From JACVRW01 sp963808775 (lineage in GTDB: Bacteria; Actinomycetota; Thermoleophilia; Solirubrobacterales; Thermoleophilaceae), in contig CAWEGR010000002.1 in the NCBI GenBank assembly GCA_963808775.1, forward strand, positions 1 through 64,000: a stretch of DNA of 64,000 nt. The letters run 5' to 3'. The notes under the pieces are model-generated. The model saw only the letters and a program-made list of their open reading frames with translations. It made no database searches and was not told the origin of the DNA. Positions 34,498 through 42,855 of this stretch are shown piece after piece (positions within the stretch are counted from its first letter, which is position 1; each line of letters starts with the position of its first letter). The translations under genes and the position numbers were made by a program.

Positions 34498-35532
34498 CTA
34501 GAAAAGCTGGTTCTCCCCGGCGAAGATCTCGGAGACGGAGTCGTCGACGAAGATGCGCCGGATCGAGTCCTCGAGGACGTCGGCGCAGCTGAGCTGGGTG
34601 ATGATGTCCGGCGCGCCCTCGCGCATCGGAACGGTGTCCGTGACGACGATCCCGCTGAGCGGCCCGCTCTCGAGGATCTCGAAGGCGCGGCCGGAGAAGA
34701 GGCCGTGGGTGGCCACGGCGAAGACGCGGTTGGCGCCCTCGTCGAGCACGGTCTGCGCGGCCGCGCTGAGCGTCCCGCCCGTGTCGATGATGTCGTCGAC
34801 GATCACCGCGGTCTTGTTCTTCACGTCGCCGATCACGTAGCCGATCTCGGCCACCTGCTGCGCGGGCCGCTCCTTCTCCATCAGCGCGTAGGGAGCGCCG
34901 ACCTTCTGGGCGAACTTGCGCACGAGCTTCACGCGGCCGGCGTCCGGGGCGATGATCACGAGCTCTTCTTTGGCGAGGCGATCCGTGACGAACTGGGTCA
35001 GGATCGGCATCGCCGTCATGTGGTCGACGGGCTTCGAGAAGAAGCCCTGGACCTGGCCCGCGTGCAGGTCCATCGTGACCAGCCGGTCGATGCCCGCGCT
35101 CTCGAGCACGTCCGCCACGAGCCGCGCCGAGATCGGCTCGCGCGGGGCGGACTTCTTGTCCTGGCGCGAGTAGCCGTACCAGGGGGTGACCGCCACGATC
35201 CTGTGTGCCGACGCGTGCTTGGCCGCGTGGACCATCAGGAGCAGCTCCCAGAGCGCGTCGTTGACGGTCAGGCCCTCGCGCTCCGAGCCGCAGATCGACT
35301 GCACGATGAACAGGTCCGCGCCGCGGATCGACTCCGCGTAGCGGCAGTAGACCTCGCCGTCGGCGAAGGTCTTGAGACCGGCGTCCGTGAGCTCCACGCC
35401 GAGCTTGCTCGCGATCTTGCCGGCGAGCTCGCGGCTCGCACGGCCCGAGGTCAGCATCAGGCGCTTCTCGTAGCCGGCCGGAAGGCTCGTTTCTGGCGCA
35501 GGCACAGTGGCCGGGTCCAGCAGCTTGCTCAT
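34498..35532 (-). CDS. prs: Ribose-phosphate pyrophosphokinase
   Basis: 344 residues: LMLTSGRASRELAGKIASKL, FADGEVYCRYAESIRGADLF, VTPWYGYSRQDKKSAPREPI (catalytic loop), VTMDLHAGQVQGFFSKPVDH, and the PRPP loop AVIVDDIIDTGGTLSAAAQT. Makes PRPP from ribose 5-phosphate and ATP. A ~24-residue N-terminal extension is unusual. ATG overlaps the glmU stop by 4 nt; the glmU-prs order is widespread in Gram-positives. Confidence 0.97.
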   Translation of the reverse strand: MSKLLDPATVPAPETSLPAGYEKRLMLTSGRASRELAGKIASKLGVELTDAGLKTFADGEVYCRYAESIRGADLFIVQSICGSEREGLTVNDALWELLLMVHAAKHASAHRIVAVTPWYGYSRQDKKSAPREPISARLVADVLESAGIDRLVTMDLHAGQVQGFFSKPVDHMTAMPILTQFVTDRLAKEELVIIAPDAGRVKLVRKFAQKVGAPYALMEKERPAQQVAEIGYVIGDVKNKTAVIVDDIIDTGGTLSAAAQTVLDEGANRVFAVATHGLFSGRAFEILESGPLSGIVVTDTVPMREGAPDIITQLSCADVLEDSIRRIFVDDSVSEIFAGENQLF

Positions 35533-36902
35533 GGCGAGTCGTCCTCCACGCGATCCGCGTAGCCCTCGATGTTCTTCTGCTTCTCCCGAGCGATCCCGAG
35601 CGCTCCCTCGGGAACGTCGCCGGTGATCACAGATCCCGCCCCAGTGTACGCCCGATCACCGACGTCAACGGGAGCGATCAGGGACGTGTGAATGCCCGTC
35701 TTCACGCTCTTTCCGAGCTTCGTGCGGTGCTTCTCGCGCCCGTCGTAGTTCGCCGTGATCGTGCTGGCCCCGAGGTTGGCCCCGTCGCCGACGTCGGCGT
35801 CCCCGATGTACGAGAGATGCGGCACCTTCGCGCCCGCGCCGACGTCCGAGTTCTTGACCTCGACGTAGGTGCCGACCTTGGCCCCCTCGCGGATCACGGT
35901 GCCCGGGCGCAGGTAGGCGAACGGCCCGATCGTCGCGCGCTCGTGGACCTCCGCCTCGACGGCGTAGGAGTGCACCAGGGTGGCTCCCTCGCGAACGTCG
36001 CAGTCGATCAGGGTGGTGTGCGGCCCGATCTCGCAGTGCTCGCCGACCCGCGTCGAGCCGAGCAGGCTGACCCCGGGGCCGATCGTCGTGTTGTGGCCGA
36101 TCGCCACGTCCGCCTCGACCCGTGTGTTGAGGGGCCCGAGGAAGGTCACGCCGCTCATCGCGTGCTCGTCCAGGATGCGCCGCTGGGCGACCTCCTCCGC
36201 CTGCATCAGGCCGGCGCGGTCGTTCACGCCGATCGCGATGTGCGAATCGGTCGTCGCGTGCATGGCGATCGTGCCGCCCTCGGCGGCGATCACCGGGAAG
36301 ATGCCAGTGAGGTAGAGCTCGCCGTCCTCGAGCCCGACCTTGCCGAGCGAGTCGAACAGGAGCTCGGCGCCGACGACGTAGCTGCCGAGGTTGATCTCCC
36401 GCACGGCGAGGACCTCCGCGGACAGGCCCTCGGTGTACTTCGTCTCGACGATGCGGTCAAAGCCGCCGTCCGTCCCGCGGACGATGCGGCCGTAGCCCGT
36501 CGGGTCGAGCTCCTCGGTCGTGAGGATCGTGGCGGCGGCGTCCTGGGCCTCGTGGTCCGCGATCAGGCCCGCTATCTGCTCGGCCGTGACGAGCGGGTGG
36601 TCGCCCGAGAGGATCACGACGGCGCCATGGTCGACCGTGCCCTGCGCCGCCAGGACCGCCGCGGCCGTGCCCTCGCCCTCGGCCTGCGCGACGGCCTCGA
36701 CCCCGTCGGGCAGCTCCTCGGCGACGCCGTCCCCAGGCCTGACCACGCACACGACGCGCTCCGCGCCCGCGGCGCGGCCGGCGTCGATGACCCACTCGAT
36801 CATCGGCTTCCCGCAGACCTCGTGGAGCACCTTCGCGGTGTCCGAGCGCATGCGCGTGCCGTGGCCGGCGGCCATGATCAGGACCGTGAAGGGCGCGGCC
36901 AT
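35529..36902 (-). CDS. glmU: Bifunctional UDP-GlcNAc pyrophosphorylase / GlcN-1-P acetyltransferase
   Basis: 457 residues from ATG 36902. Uridylyltransferase half: VLIMAAGHGTRMRSDTAKVL, VILSGDHPLVTAEQIAGLIA, NLGSYVVGAELLFDSL. Left-handed beta-helix acetyltransferase half: hexapeptide repeats and GPFAYLRPGTVIREGAKVGT, VEVKNSDVG, HLSYIGDADVGDGANLGAST, YDGREKHRTKLGKS. Supplies UDP-GlcNAc for peptidoglycan. ATGA overlap with prs. A REP-like palindrome lies 39 nt upstream. Confidence 0.97.
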   Translation of the reverse strand: MAAPFTVLIMAAGHGTRMRSDTAKVLHEVCGKPMIEWVIDAGRAAGAERVVCVVRPGDGVAEELPDGVEAVAQAEGEGTAAAVLAAQGTVDHGAVVILSGDHPLVTAEQIAGLIADHEAQDAAATILTTEELDPTGYGRIVRGTDGGFDRIVETKYTEGLSAEVLAVREINLGSYVVGAELLFDSLGKVGLEDGELYLTGIFPVIAAEGGTIAMHATTDSHIAIGVNDRAGLMQAEEVAQRRILDEHAMSGVTFLGPLNTRVEADVAIGHNTTIGPGVSLLGSTRVGEHCEIGPHTTLIDCDVREGATLVHSYAVEAEVHERATIGPFAYLRPGTVIREGAKVGTYVEVKNSDVGAGAKVPHLSYIGDADVGDGANLGASTITANYDGREKHRTKLGKSVKTGIHTSLIAPVDVGDRAYTGAGSVITGDVPEGALGIAREKQKNIEGYADRVEDDSP

Positions 36903-36940
36903 GGAGTCGGGAGCGTAGCGACAGGCGGGCGCATCGGGTG

Positions 36941-36987
36941 CGGTGTCGCGACTTCGTGTTGTCCAGCGACGCAAAGTCGTGACACCG
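36941..36987. repeat. Long REP-like palindrome
   Basis: Outer arms CGGTGTCGCGACTT (36941-36954) and AAGTCGTGACACCG (36974-36987) pair with one G-U; the inner part (CGTGTTG / GCGACGC) extends the stem with wobbles to a TCCA loop. It is a 47-nt near-perfect hairpin between glmU and tRNA-Gln, with the look of an interspersed REP element rather than a terminator. Confidence 0.6.
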
Positions 36988-37043
36988 GCGCGATCTGGTC
37001 CCCGCGGAAGGGGCGTCAGCGGCTACTCTGAGCGCGCCGCATT

Positions 37044-37115
37044 TGGGGGGTCGTCCAGCTGGCAGGACATCAGGTTTTGGTCCTGAGAACGGGGGTTCGA
37101 GTCCCTCCCCCCCAG
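37044..37115 (+). tRNA. tRNA-Gln (UUG)
   Basis: 72 nt: acceptor TGGGGGG / CCCCCCA with discriminator G, anticodon stem CAGG-TTTTGGT-CCTG giving UUG, T-loop GTTCGAGTCC. The weak first U-A acceptor pair is typical of tRNA-Gln. A TACTCT box lies upstream at 37024-37029. Confidence 0.96.
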
Positions 37116-37176
37116 TCGCTCCGCAGTGTGAAGTGCGACACAGATGCCCCTCCATCACGGGCGTATCATTTGACAC

Positions 37177-37353
37177 ATGGAGCCGATCACGTTCTTCCTC
37201 ATCGGGTTTTTCGTCCTCGCGATTGGCCTCGGGCCTGTGTTCGGCGCCGAGAGCCGTCCGGAGTTCCTCCGCCCCGACCTGCGCCGCGGCGGGCCGCGGC
37301 TGATCGACCATCTGGCGCTCGCGCGCATGCGCCAGCGCCGCAGCCGCCCGTAG
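37177..37353 (+). CDS. 58-residue single-pass membrane protein
   Basis: Reads MEPITFFLIGFFVLAIGLGP, VFGAESRPEFLRPDLRRGGP, RLIDHLALARMRQRRSRP: one N-terminal membrane helix and a basic tail. Not recognised. The start is supported by a TATCAT box at 37164-37169, 7 nt before ATG 37177, the same spacing as other leaderless genes here, and by tight placement 3 nt before the convergent PucR-type gene stop. Confidence 0.6.
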   Translation: MEPITFFLIGFFVLAIGLGPVFGAESRPEFLRPDLRRGGPRLIDHLALARMRQRRSRP

Positions 37354-37356
37354 CGC

Positions 37357-38610
37357 TCAGCGGTCCTTCTGCTCGCGCGGGACCCGGCCCGCCTCGGTGC
37401 CCTTCTCCGAGGCCGGCCCGCCCGGCGCCGTGACGCCGAGCACCCGCATCGCCTTGAGGCCGAGCGAGAGCCGCTCGCGCCCGTCCGTCGAGCCGACGTC
37501 GAGCGCCGTGAGCTCCTTCACCCGCTCGAGCCGGTAGCGGATCGTGTGCCGGTGGGTGAAGAGCCGCTCGGCCGTGCGGGCGACGTTGCCGTCGGCGTCG
37601 AGGAACGTCTCGAGGGTGCGGACGAGCTCCGTCTCGTACTGCTCGTCGTAGGCCACGAGCGGCGCGACCGTCTCGTCGTAGAAGCCGCGCAGCTCGCGCG
37701 GGTCCTCGCTCATCGCCGGCAGCAGCAGCCGGTACGCCCCCGTCTCCTCGAAGGACAGCCGGCCGTCGCCGCGCGCCTCGGCCACGTTGGCGGCGAGCAG
37801 GGCCTCGGAGCAGGCGCGGTGGAGGTCGGCCGGATCGCTCGCGTGGCGTGAGCGCGCGACGGTCAGCAGGAATCCCGGCAGGCTCGACTCGAGCTCGCGC
37901 AGCACGGCGTCGGCGAGCCTCCGTCCGCTCGCCGCATCCTGGCCGGGCGCGAGAATCACGAGCTCGCGCTCGTCGCGTGCGCTCGGCAGCTCCGTCTGGA
38001 CGAGCGCCGCGAGACAGCCGCGCTCGACCGCCCGCGCCCCGCGCTCCGCCAGCGTCACGACCCGCGCCCGCCAGTCGCCCTCCTCGGGATGCTGGGGCCG
38101 GGCGCGCACGACGATCGCGGTGGCCCCGGCACCCAGGTCGCAGCCGAGCTCGCTCGCGCGGGCGACGATGTTCTCGCGGTCCGTGATGCGCCGCGCGAGC
38201 AGGTCGCCGAGGAAGTCCCCGACCGCCTCCTCGCTCGCGCGCTCCGGCGCCTTGGCCCGCTCGAGCTCGAGCGCGATCAGGTTCGCCACGAGCCTCAGCA
38301 GCGCGGGCGGCGGCAGCTCGGCCCGCGCGCGGAGGCGCAGGCGGCCGACCGCGGCGTCAGCCACGCGCAGCTCGACCGTCTCGGTTCCGCTCTCGCCCGC
38401 CATCACGGCCCGCTCGTCCTCGGGCGAGGCGCACGCCACGGCCAGCACGCTGCTCGCCGAGTCGAGCACGATCACGCTCGCCTCGAGCGCCCGGCTCGCG
38501 GCCCGGGTAACGGAGGGCAGGCCCGCTCCGGACTCGACCGCCTCCGAGACCTCTTCGAGCGCGGCCAGGAAGCCGCCGGCCGGCGCTACCGGCTCAGGCG
38601 TACTGGTCAT
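37357..38610 (-). CDS. PucR/CdaR-family transcriptional regulator
   Basis: 417 residues. GAF-like N-terminal sensory region (SVIVLDSASSVLAVACASPE), a middle GGDEF-like degenerate segment, and the C-terminal HTH_30 domain (ETFLDADGNVARTAERLFTH, RHTIRYRLERVKELTALDV). Family members control purine or amino-acid catabolism in response to small ligands; neighbours give no clue to the target. Start overlaps the stop of the small membrane gene by 17 nt. Confidence 0.87.
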   Translation of the reverse strand: MTSTPEPVAPAGGFLAALEEVSEAVESGAGLPSVTRAASRALEASVIVLDSASSVLAVACASPEDERAVMAGESGTETVELRVADAAVGRLRLRARAELPPPALLRLVANLIALELERAKAPERASEEAVGDFLGDLLARRITDRENIVARASELGCDLGAGATAIVVRARPQHPEEGDWRARVVTLAERGARAVERGCLAALVQTELPSARDERELVILAPGQDAASGRRLADAVLRELESSLPGFLLTVARSRHASDPADLHRACSEALLAANVAEARGDGRLSFEETGAYRLLLPAMSEDPRELRGFYDETVAPLVAYDEQYETELVRTLETFLDADGNVARTAERLFTHRHTIRYRLERVKELTALDVGSTDGRERLSLGLKAMRVLGVTAPGGPASEKGTEAGRVPREQKDR

Positions 38611-38818
38611 AGGTCCAGACGACGGCGAGGCCGATCCCCACGCCGATCCCGAGCAGCGTCCCCAGGATGTAGAGCGTCAGAAAGCTCGCCGCGGCCTTCT
38701 CCCAGAGGCGTCCGTAGCAGCGCCAGGCCGGCACCAGGATCAGCGCGATGTAACAGGCGCCGGCGAGACCGGCGGCCAGGCCGATCGCGATCTCGGTGTT
38801 CGAGAGATCCAGGTTCAT
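38594..38818 (-). CDS. Small two-helix membrane protein
   Basis: 74 residues: ITEIAIG-like start MNLDLSNTEIAIGLAAGLAG, then ACYIALILVPAWRCYGRLWE and ASFLTLYILGTLLGIGVGIG, LAVVWTYDQYA. Two membrane helices joined by a Trp/Arg-rich loop. Not recognised. ATG overlaps the DedA-PAP2 stop by 4 nt and its end overlaps the PucR gene, so the three form one operon. Confidence 0.65.
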   Translation of the reverse strand: MNLDLSNTEIAIGLAAGLAGACYIALILVPAWRCYGRLWEKAAASFLTLYILGTLLGIGVGIGLAVVWTYDQYA

Positions 38819-40414
38819 TGCTGCGCGTGAGCGAGCCGGCGCTCCGGCGAGTCCGGGTCGGGCTCGCCCTCATTGTTGCGGATGTAGTCGACGACCAGGG
38901 CGATCACGGCGAGCGCCGCGAAGATGCCGCACCCGATTCCCCAACCGCCCGCAACGTCGGACCAGTAGTGCGCCCGCAGGTAGATCCGCGAGAGCCCCAC
39001 CGCCGCCGCGATCCCGATCGCCACGAACACGAGCATCCCGCTCGCGACGAGCCCGAGCCTGCGGGTGAGCACCACCGCCACGGCGATCCAGGCGGTCGCG
39101 TAGGCGGCGTGCCCGCTCGGATAGGACGAGAGGGAGGTGTCGATGAGCGGGCCCGCGGGCCGGGGCCGGTCGATCGCTCCCTTCGTGATGTGAACGGCGG
39201 CGTAGACGAGCGCGAGGCCGATCACGAGGCACACGATCTCGGTCCAGCGTCGCTTCGACGCGAGCAGGATCGAGGCGCCGAGCACGATGGCCCGCCGCGA
39301 CCGGCAACGAGCCGAGCTCCGTGATCACCTTCGCGATGTCGATCGCCATCTCGTTCGCGAGCCGGTCGCCGAGGTCGAGCAGCTCGGTGTCGAGCGGGGT
39401 CGGGCCGGGATCGCGGGCCAGCTCTACGAGGTAGAGCGTGTAGACGAAGAAGCCGACGCCGGCGACCGCCACCGCGGTCGTCAGCTCGAGCCCGAGGTCG
39501 CCGGGCGTGACCCGCCCCCAGAGGAAGCGGACGTGCGGCCAGACCACGCGCACCACGGGCTCGATCACGTGGCGCTTGAGCGGTCGCGCCACCGCCACGA
39601 GCGGCCGCACCAGTGGATGGCGCTCGTGCTCGAGCAGCCAGTCGCGGATCAGCGCGCGGCGCTTGTACGCGACCACGATGCCGACGATCACGGCGATCGT
39701 GACGCCGAACCCGAAGGCCGCCTGGCCCGCGATGTGAGCCACGCGGTCGAACGAGCGCCAGAAGATGAAGCCGAGGACGCAGAAGATCGTGGCCCACAGC
39801 CCGGTGCCGACGATGCTGTACGGGATGAAGCGCCGGTAGGCGAGGCCCGACGAGCCCGCGATGAACGGGGCGAGCGCCCGCACCAGGCCGATGAAGCGCC
39901 CGATCAGGATCGTCTTGCCCCCGTGCTTGTCGAAGTAGCGCTCGACCTGCTCGAGCCGCTCGTGCGTGATCTTCACCCGCGGCCCATGCTTCTCGAGGAA
40001 GCCGCGGCCGAGCCTGCGGCCGATGAAGAAGCTCGTCGTGTCGCCGAGGATGGCCGCGATCCAGACGATCGCGATCAGCGGCAGCAGCTGGATCGTGCCC
40101 TCGCCCGCGATCACCCCGCCTGCGATGACCACGGTCTCGCCCGGCGCCACGAGCCCCACGAAGGCGCCCGTCTCGAGGAACGCCATCACGCCCACGAGCG
40201 CGTAGGTCCAGGTCCCGAGGGCGTTCGCCACGTCCCCGATCACCTTCTTCGGGTCTGGCAGCTCCGACAGCACGCCGCTCGCGTAGACGCCGAGCGCGAG
40301 CGCGATCGCTATGGCCAGGGCCCGCCGCTCGAGCGAGAGCTTCCGCCACTTCCAGATCACCCACGCGACGACGAGCACCGCGGCGACGGCGGCGATGACC
40401 TCCCGCATGTGCAC
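38815..40414 (-). CDS. DedA-PAP2 phosphatase fusion protein (frameshifted)
   Basis: About 530 residues. The N-terminal half is a DedA-family transporter/flippase (LGTWTYALVGVMAFLETGAF, VGLVAPGETVVIAGGVIAGE, GDTTSFFIGRRLGRGFLEKH, GRFIGLVRALAPFIAGSSGL). A linker with membrane helix follows. The C-terminal half is a PAP2 phosphatase with all three motifs: KGAIDRPRP, YPSGHAAYA and SRIYLRAHYWSDVAGG. The frame changes at about 39285-39300, right after VITELGSLPVAAG. The natural reading is a single flippase-phosphatase polypeptide, plausibly for undecaprenyl-phosphate or phosphatidate recycling. An ATGA overlap links it to the small membrane gene. Confidence 0.82.
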
Positions 40415-40429
40415 GCGGGGGAGGGTACG

Positions 40430-41274
40430 TCAGGGTTCGCGGAATGCCGCAAGCAGGGAGCCGGGGAGCGCCGCGACGGCCGCCTCCGCGCTCCCGCGCG
40501 CCTCGAACAGGCCGAAGCAGGTGGGCCCCGAGCCGCTCACCGCCGCTGCCGCGGCGCCGGCGTCGCGGAGCGCGTCGAGTCGCGCGGCGAGGTCGGGGCG
40601 CAGGCTGAGAGCGGCCGGCTCGAGGTCGTTCTCGACGGCGGCCGCAAGCGCCGGCGCGCCCGCCGCGGCGAGGGTGCGCAGCCGCTCTGCGTCGAGCCGC
40701 TCACGGCCGAGACCGAGCCGGTCGAGCTCCGCATAGACGGCGGCGGTGGAGAGTCCGTCCCGATCCGGGACGAGGACCGCGAAGAGCGGCGGCAGGCCGA
40801 CGGGCTCGACGAGCTCGCCGACCCCCTGGACGAGCGCGTGGCGCGGCTCGACCTGGCTCGGCACGTCCGACCCGAGCCGAGCCGCCAGCGCCCGCAGGCC
40901 CGCCGGATCGAGCGGTAGGCCGGCCATCCGGTTGACGATCCGCAGCGCCGCGGCGGCGTCCGCGCTCCCGCCCCCGAGGCCGGCGGCGACCGGAATGCGC
41001 TTGCCGATCCTGAGCCCCACGGGCGGCAGGTTGGGCGCGGCGTGCTCGCGGAACGCGCGGATCGCCGTCAACGCCAGGTTGTCGCCGCTCACGCCCGGAC
41101 ACTCGACGCTGTCCTCGCCGAACCCGTCGGGCCGCCGTGCACCTCGTCGGCGAGGTCGAGCGACGCGAACAGCGAGCAGAGCGGGTGCAGTCCGTCCGGT
41201 CGCGCGCGCCCGACGTGCAGGACGAGGTTCAGCTTCGCGTATGCGCGCTCGTGCTGGAGCACTGTCAGCCCCAT
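40430..41274 (-). CDS. ispE: 4-diphosphocytidyl-2-C-methyl-D-erythritol kinase (frameshifted)
   Basis: About 280 residues. Start MGLTVLQHERAYAKLNLVLH with the AKLNLxL substrate loop, then a frame change near 41110-41140, then SGDNLALTAIRAF, GHMP-kinase ATP loop PVAAGLGGGSADAAAALRIV, VPSQVEPRHALVQGVGE and AVSGSGPTCFGLFEARG. MEP-pathway isoprenoid synthesis. ATG 41274 overlaps the ksgA stop by 10 nt; ksgA-ispE is a common actinobacterial pair. Confidence 0.9.
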
Positions 41275-42098
41275 CCCCCGAGGGTGTCGTGGAGCCGCCG
41301 CCACTCGTCCGGCGCGAGCCGCTCGGCGCGGGCGTCCGCCGGCTGGCCGAGCTCGACGAGCGCCGCCCGCGCGGCGTCGCGGATGCCCTCGGGTGCTCCG
41401 GGAGCGAGCGCGAGCGAGCCCGCAAGGGCCTTGCGGCGGTGAGCGAACCCGGCGTGCACGAGCGCGGGGAGCCCCTCGGGCGGCGAGGGGCCGATGCGCC
41501 GAAGGACCAGGAGAGCCGACTCGACGTTTGGCTCGGGGTGGAACACCGTGCGCGGCACCCGCCGCCGCACCCTCACGTCGCATGCGAGCTGCGCCAGGAC
41601 GGAGGTGGCGCCGTAGGTCTTCGACCCGGGCTTCGCGGCGAGCCGCTCCCCCACCTCGCGCTGGACCATCGCCACCCAGAGCCGCGCGCCCGGCAGCTCC
41701 TCGATCGACTTGAGCAGCACCGTCGCGGCCACGCCGTACGGGAGATTCGCGACCACCTTCCCCGGCGACGGGTCGAGCGCCGCCAGGTCGAGCCTCACCG
41801 CGTCGGCCAGATGGAGCGTGACGTTCGCGAACGGACCGAGCGCATCCCGAAGCGCCGGCTCGAGCGAGCGGTCGACCTCGACCACGTGCAGCCAGCCCAC
41901 GCGCGGCGCCAGGTACTCGGACAGCACGCCGAGGCCGCCGCCCACCTCGAGCACCGTGTCGCCGGGGTCGAGCTCGGCGGCGTCGCCGATCACGCGCAGG
42001 ATGTTGTCGTCGATCAGGAAGTTCTGGCCGAGCTCGCGGTTTGGCCGCACCCCGAACTCGCGCAGGCGCCGGATCGACCCCTGCCGCGGAGCACTCAC
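41265..42098 (-). CDS. ksgA: 16S rRNA dimethyladenosine transferase
   Basis: 277 residues from GTG 42098 (GTGA overlap with tatD). SAM-binding Rossmann motifs: NRELGQNFLIDDNILRVIGD, TVLEVGGGLGVLSEYLAPRV, catalytic KVVANLPYGVAATVLLKSIE (NLPY), MVQREVGERLAAKPGSKTYG. Dimethylates A1518/A1519 of 16S rRNA during 30S maturation. Confidence 0.96.
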   Translation of the reverse strand: MSAPRQGSIRRLREFGVRPNRELGQNFLIDDNILRVIGDAAELDPGDTVLEVGGGLGVLSEYLAPRVGWLHVVEVDRSLEPALRDALGPFANVTLHLADAVRLDLAALDPSPGKVVANLPYGVAATVLLKSIEELPGARLWVAMVQREVGERLAAKPGSKTYGATSVLAQLACDVRVRRRVPRTVFHPEPNVESALLVLRRIGPSPPEGLPALVHAGFAHRRKALAGSLALAPGAPEGIRDAARAALVELGQPADARAERLAPDEWRRLHDTLGGWG

Positions 42099-42847
42099 GG
42101 TCCGAAGACGCGCTCCGCGTTCGCGTCGACCGCGCGCTCGAGCTCCGCGTAGTCGACCCCGCGGAGGTCGGCCACGAGGCGGGCGGTGTGGATCACGTTG
42201 GCCGGCTCGTTGGGCCTGCCGCGCACCGGCTGGGGCGACAGGTAGGGCGCGTCGGTCTCGACCAGGAGCAGCTCGGCGGGCACGCGCTCCGCGGCGTCGC
42301 GCAGGTCGCTCGCCTTCGGGTACGTGACGTTCCCGGCGAACGAGCACAGGTAGCCGCGCTCGACGCACTCGTCTAGCCGGTCCGCCGCCGAGAAGCAGTG
42401 CATGACGACCGCTGCGAGCGAGCCCGCGTGCTCGCGCAGGATCGCGAACGTGTCGTCCTCGGCGGCGCGCGTGTGGATGACCACCGGAAGGCCGGCCCGG
42501 CCGGCGAGCTCGAGCTGCGCCTCGAAGGCGCGCCGCTGGTCGGCGCGCGGGGCGTAGTCGCGGAAGTAGTCGAGACCGGTCTCGCCGATCGCCCGCGCGC
42601 GCGGGTGGCCGGCCGCCTCCTCGATCTCCGCGAGCGCGGCGGCATCGAATCTCTCCGTCTCGTGCGGGTGGCGGCCGACGATCGCCACCACCCCCTCGTG
42701 CTCCTCGGCCGCCGCGAGGGCGCGCGCGATCGAGGGTCCGTTCATGCCGACGGTCGCAAGCCGGCCGACCCCCGCCGCGCGCGCTCTCTCGACGAGCGTC
42801 GAGTCGTCCGGCTCGCAGGCGTCGAGGTGGCAGTGCGTGTCGATCAC
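42095..42847 (-). CDS. tatD: TatD-family metal-dependent hydrolase
   Basis: 250 residues from GTG 42847. Metal ligands: DTHCHL (HxH), GETGLDYFRD (Glu), PVVIHTRAAEDD (His), VVMHCFSAAD (His), VETDAPYLSP (Asp). Family members act as 3'-5' exonucleases on DNA or RNA ends. Sits between metG and ksgA, the usual metG-tatD-ksgA-ispE order. Confidence 0.94.
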   Translation of the reverse strand: MIDTHCHLDACEPDDSTLVERARAAGVGRLATVGMNGPSIARALAAAEEHEGVVAIVGRHPHETERFDAAALAEIEEAAGHPRARAIGETGLDYFRDYAPRADQRRAFEAQLELAGRAGLPVVIHTRAAEDDTFAILREHAGSLAAVVMHCFSAADRLDECVERGYLCSFAGNVTYPKASDLRDAAERVPAELLLVETDAPYLSPQPVRGRPNEPANVIHTARLVADLRGVDYAELERAVDANAERVFGP

Positions 42848-42855
42848 GGCCGCGC

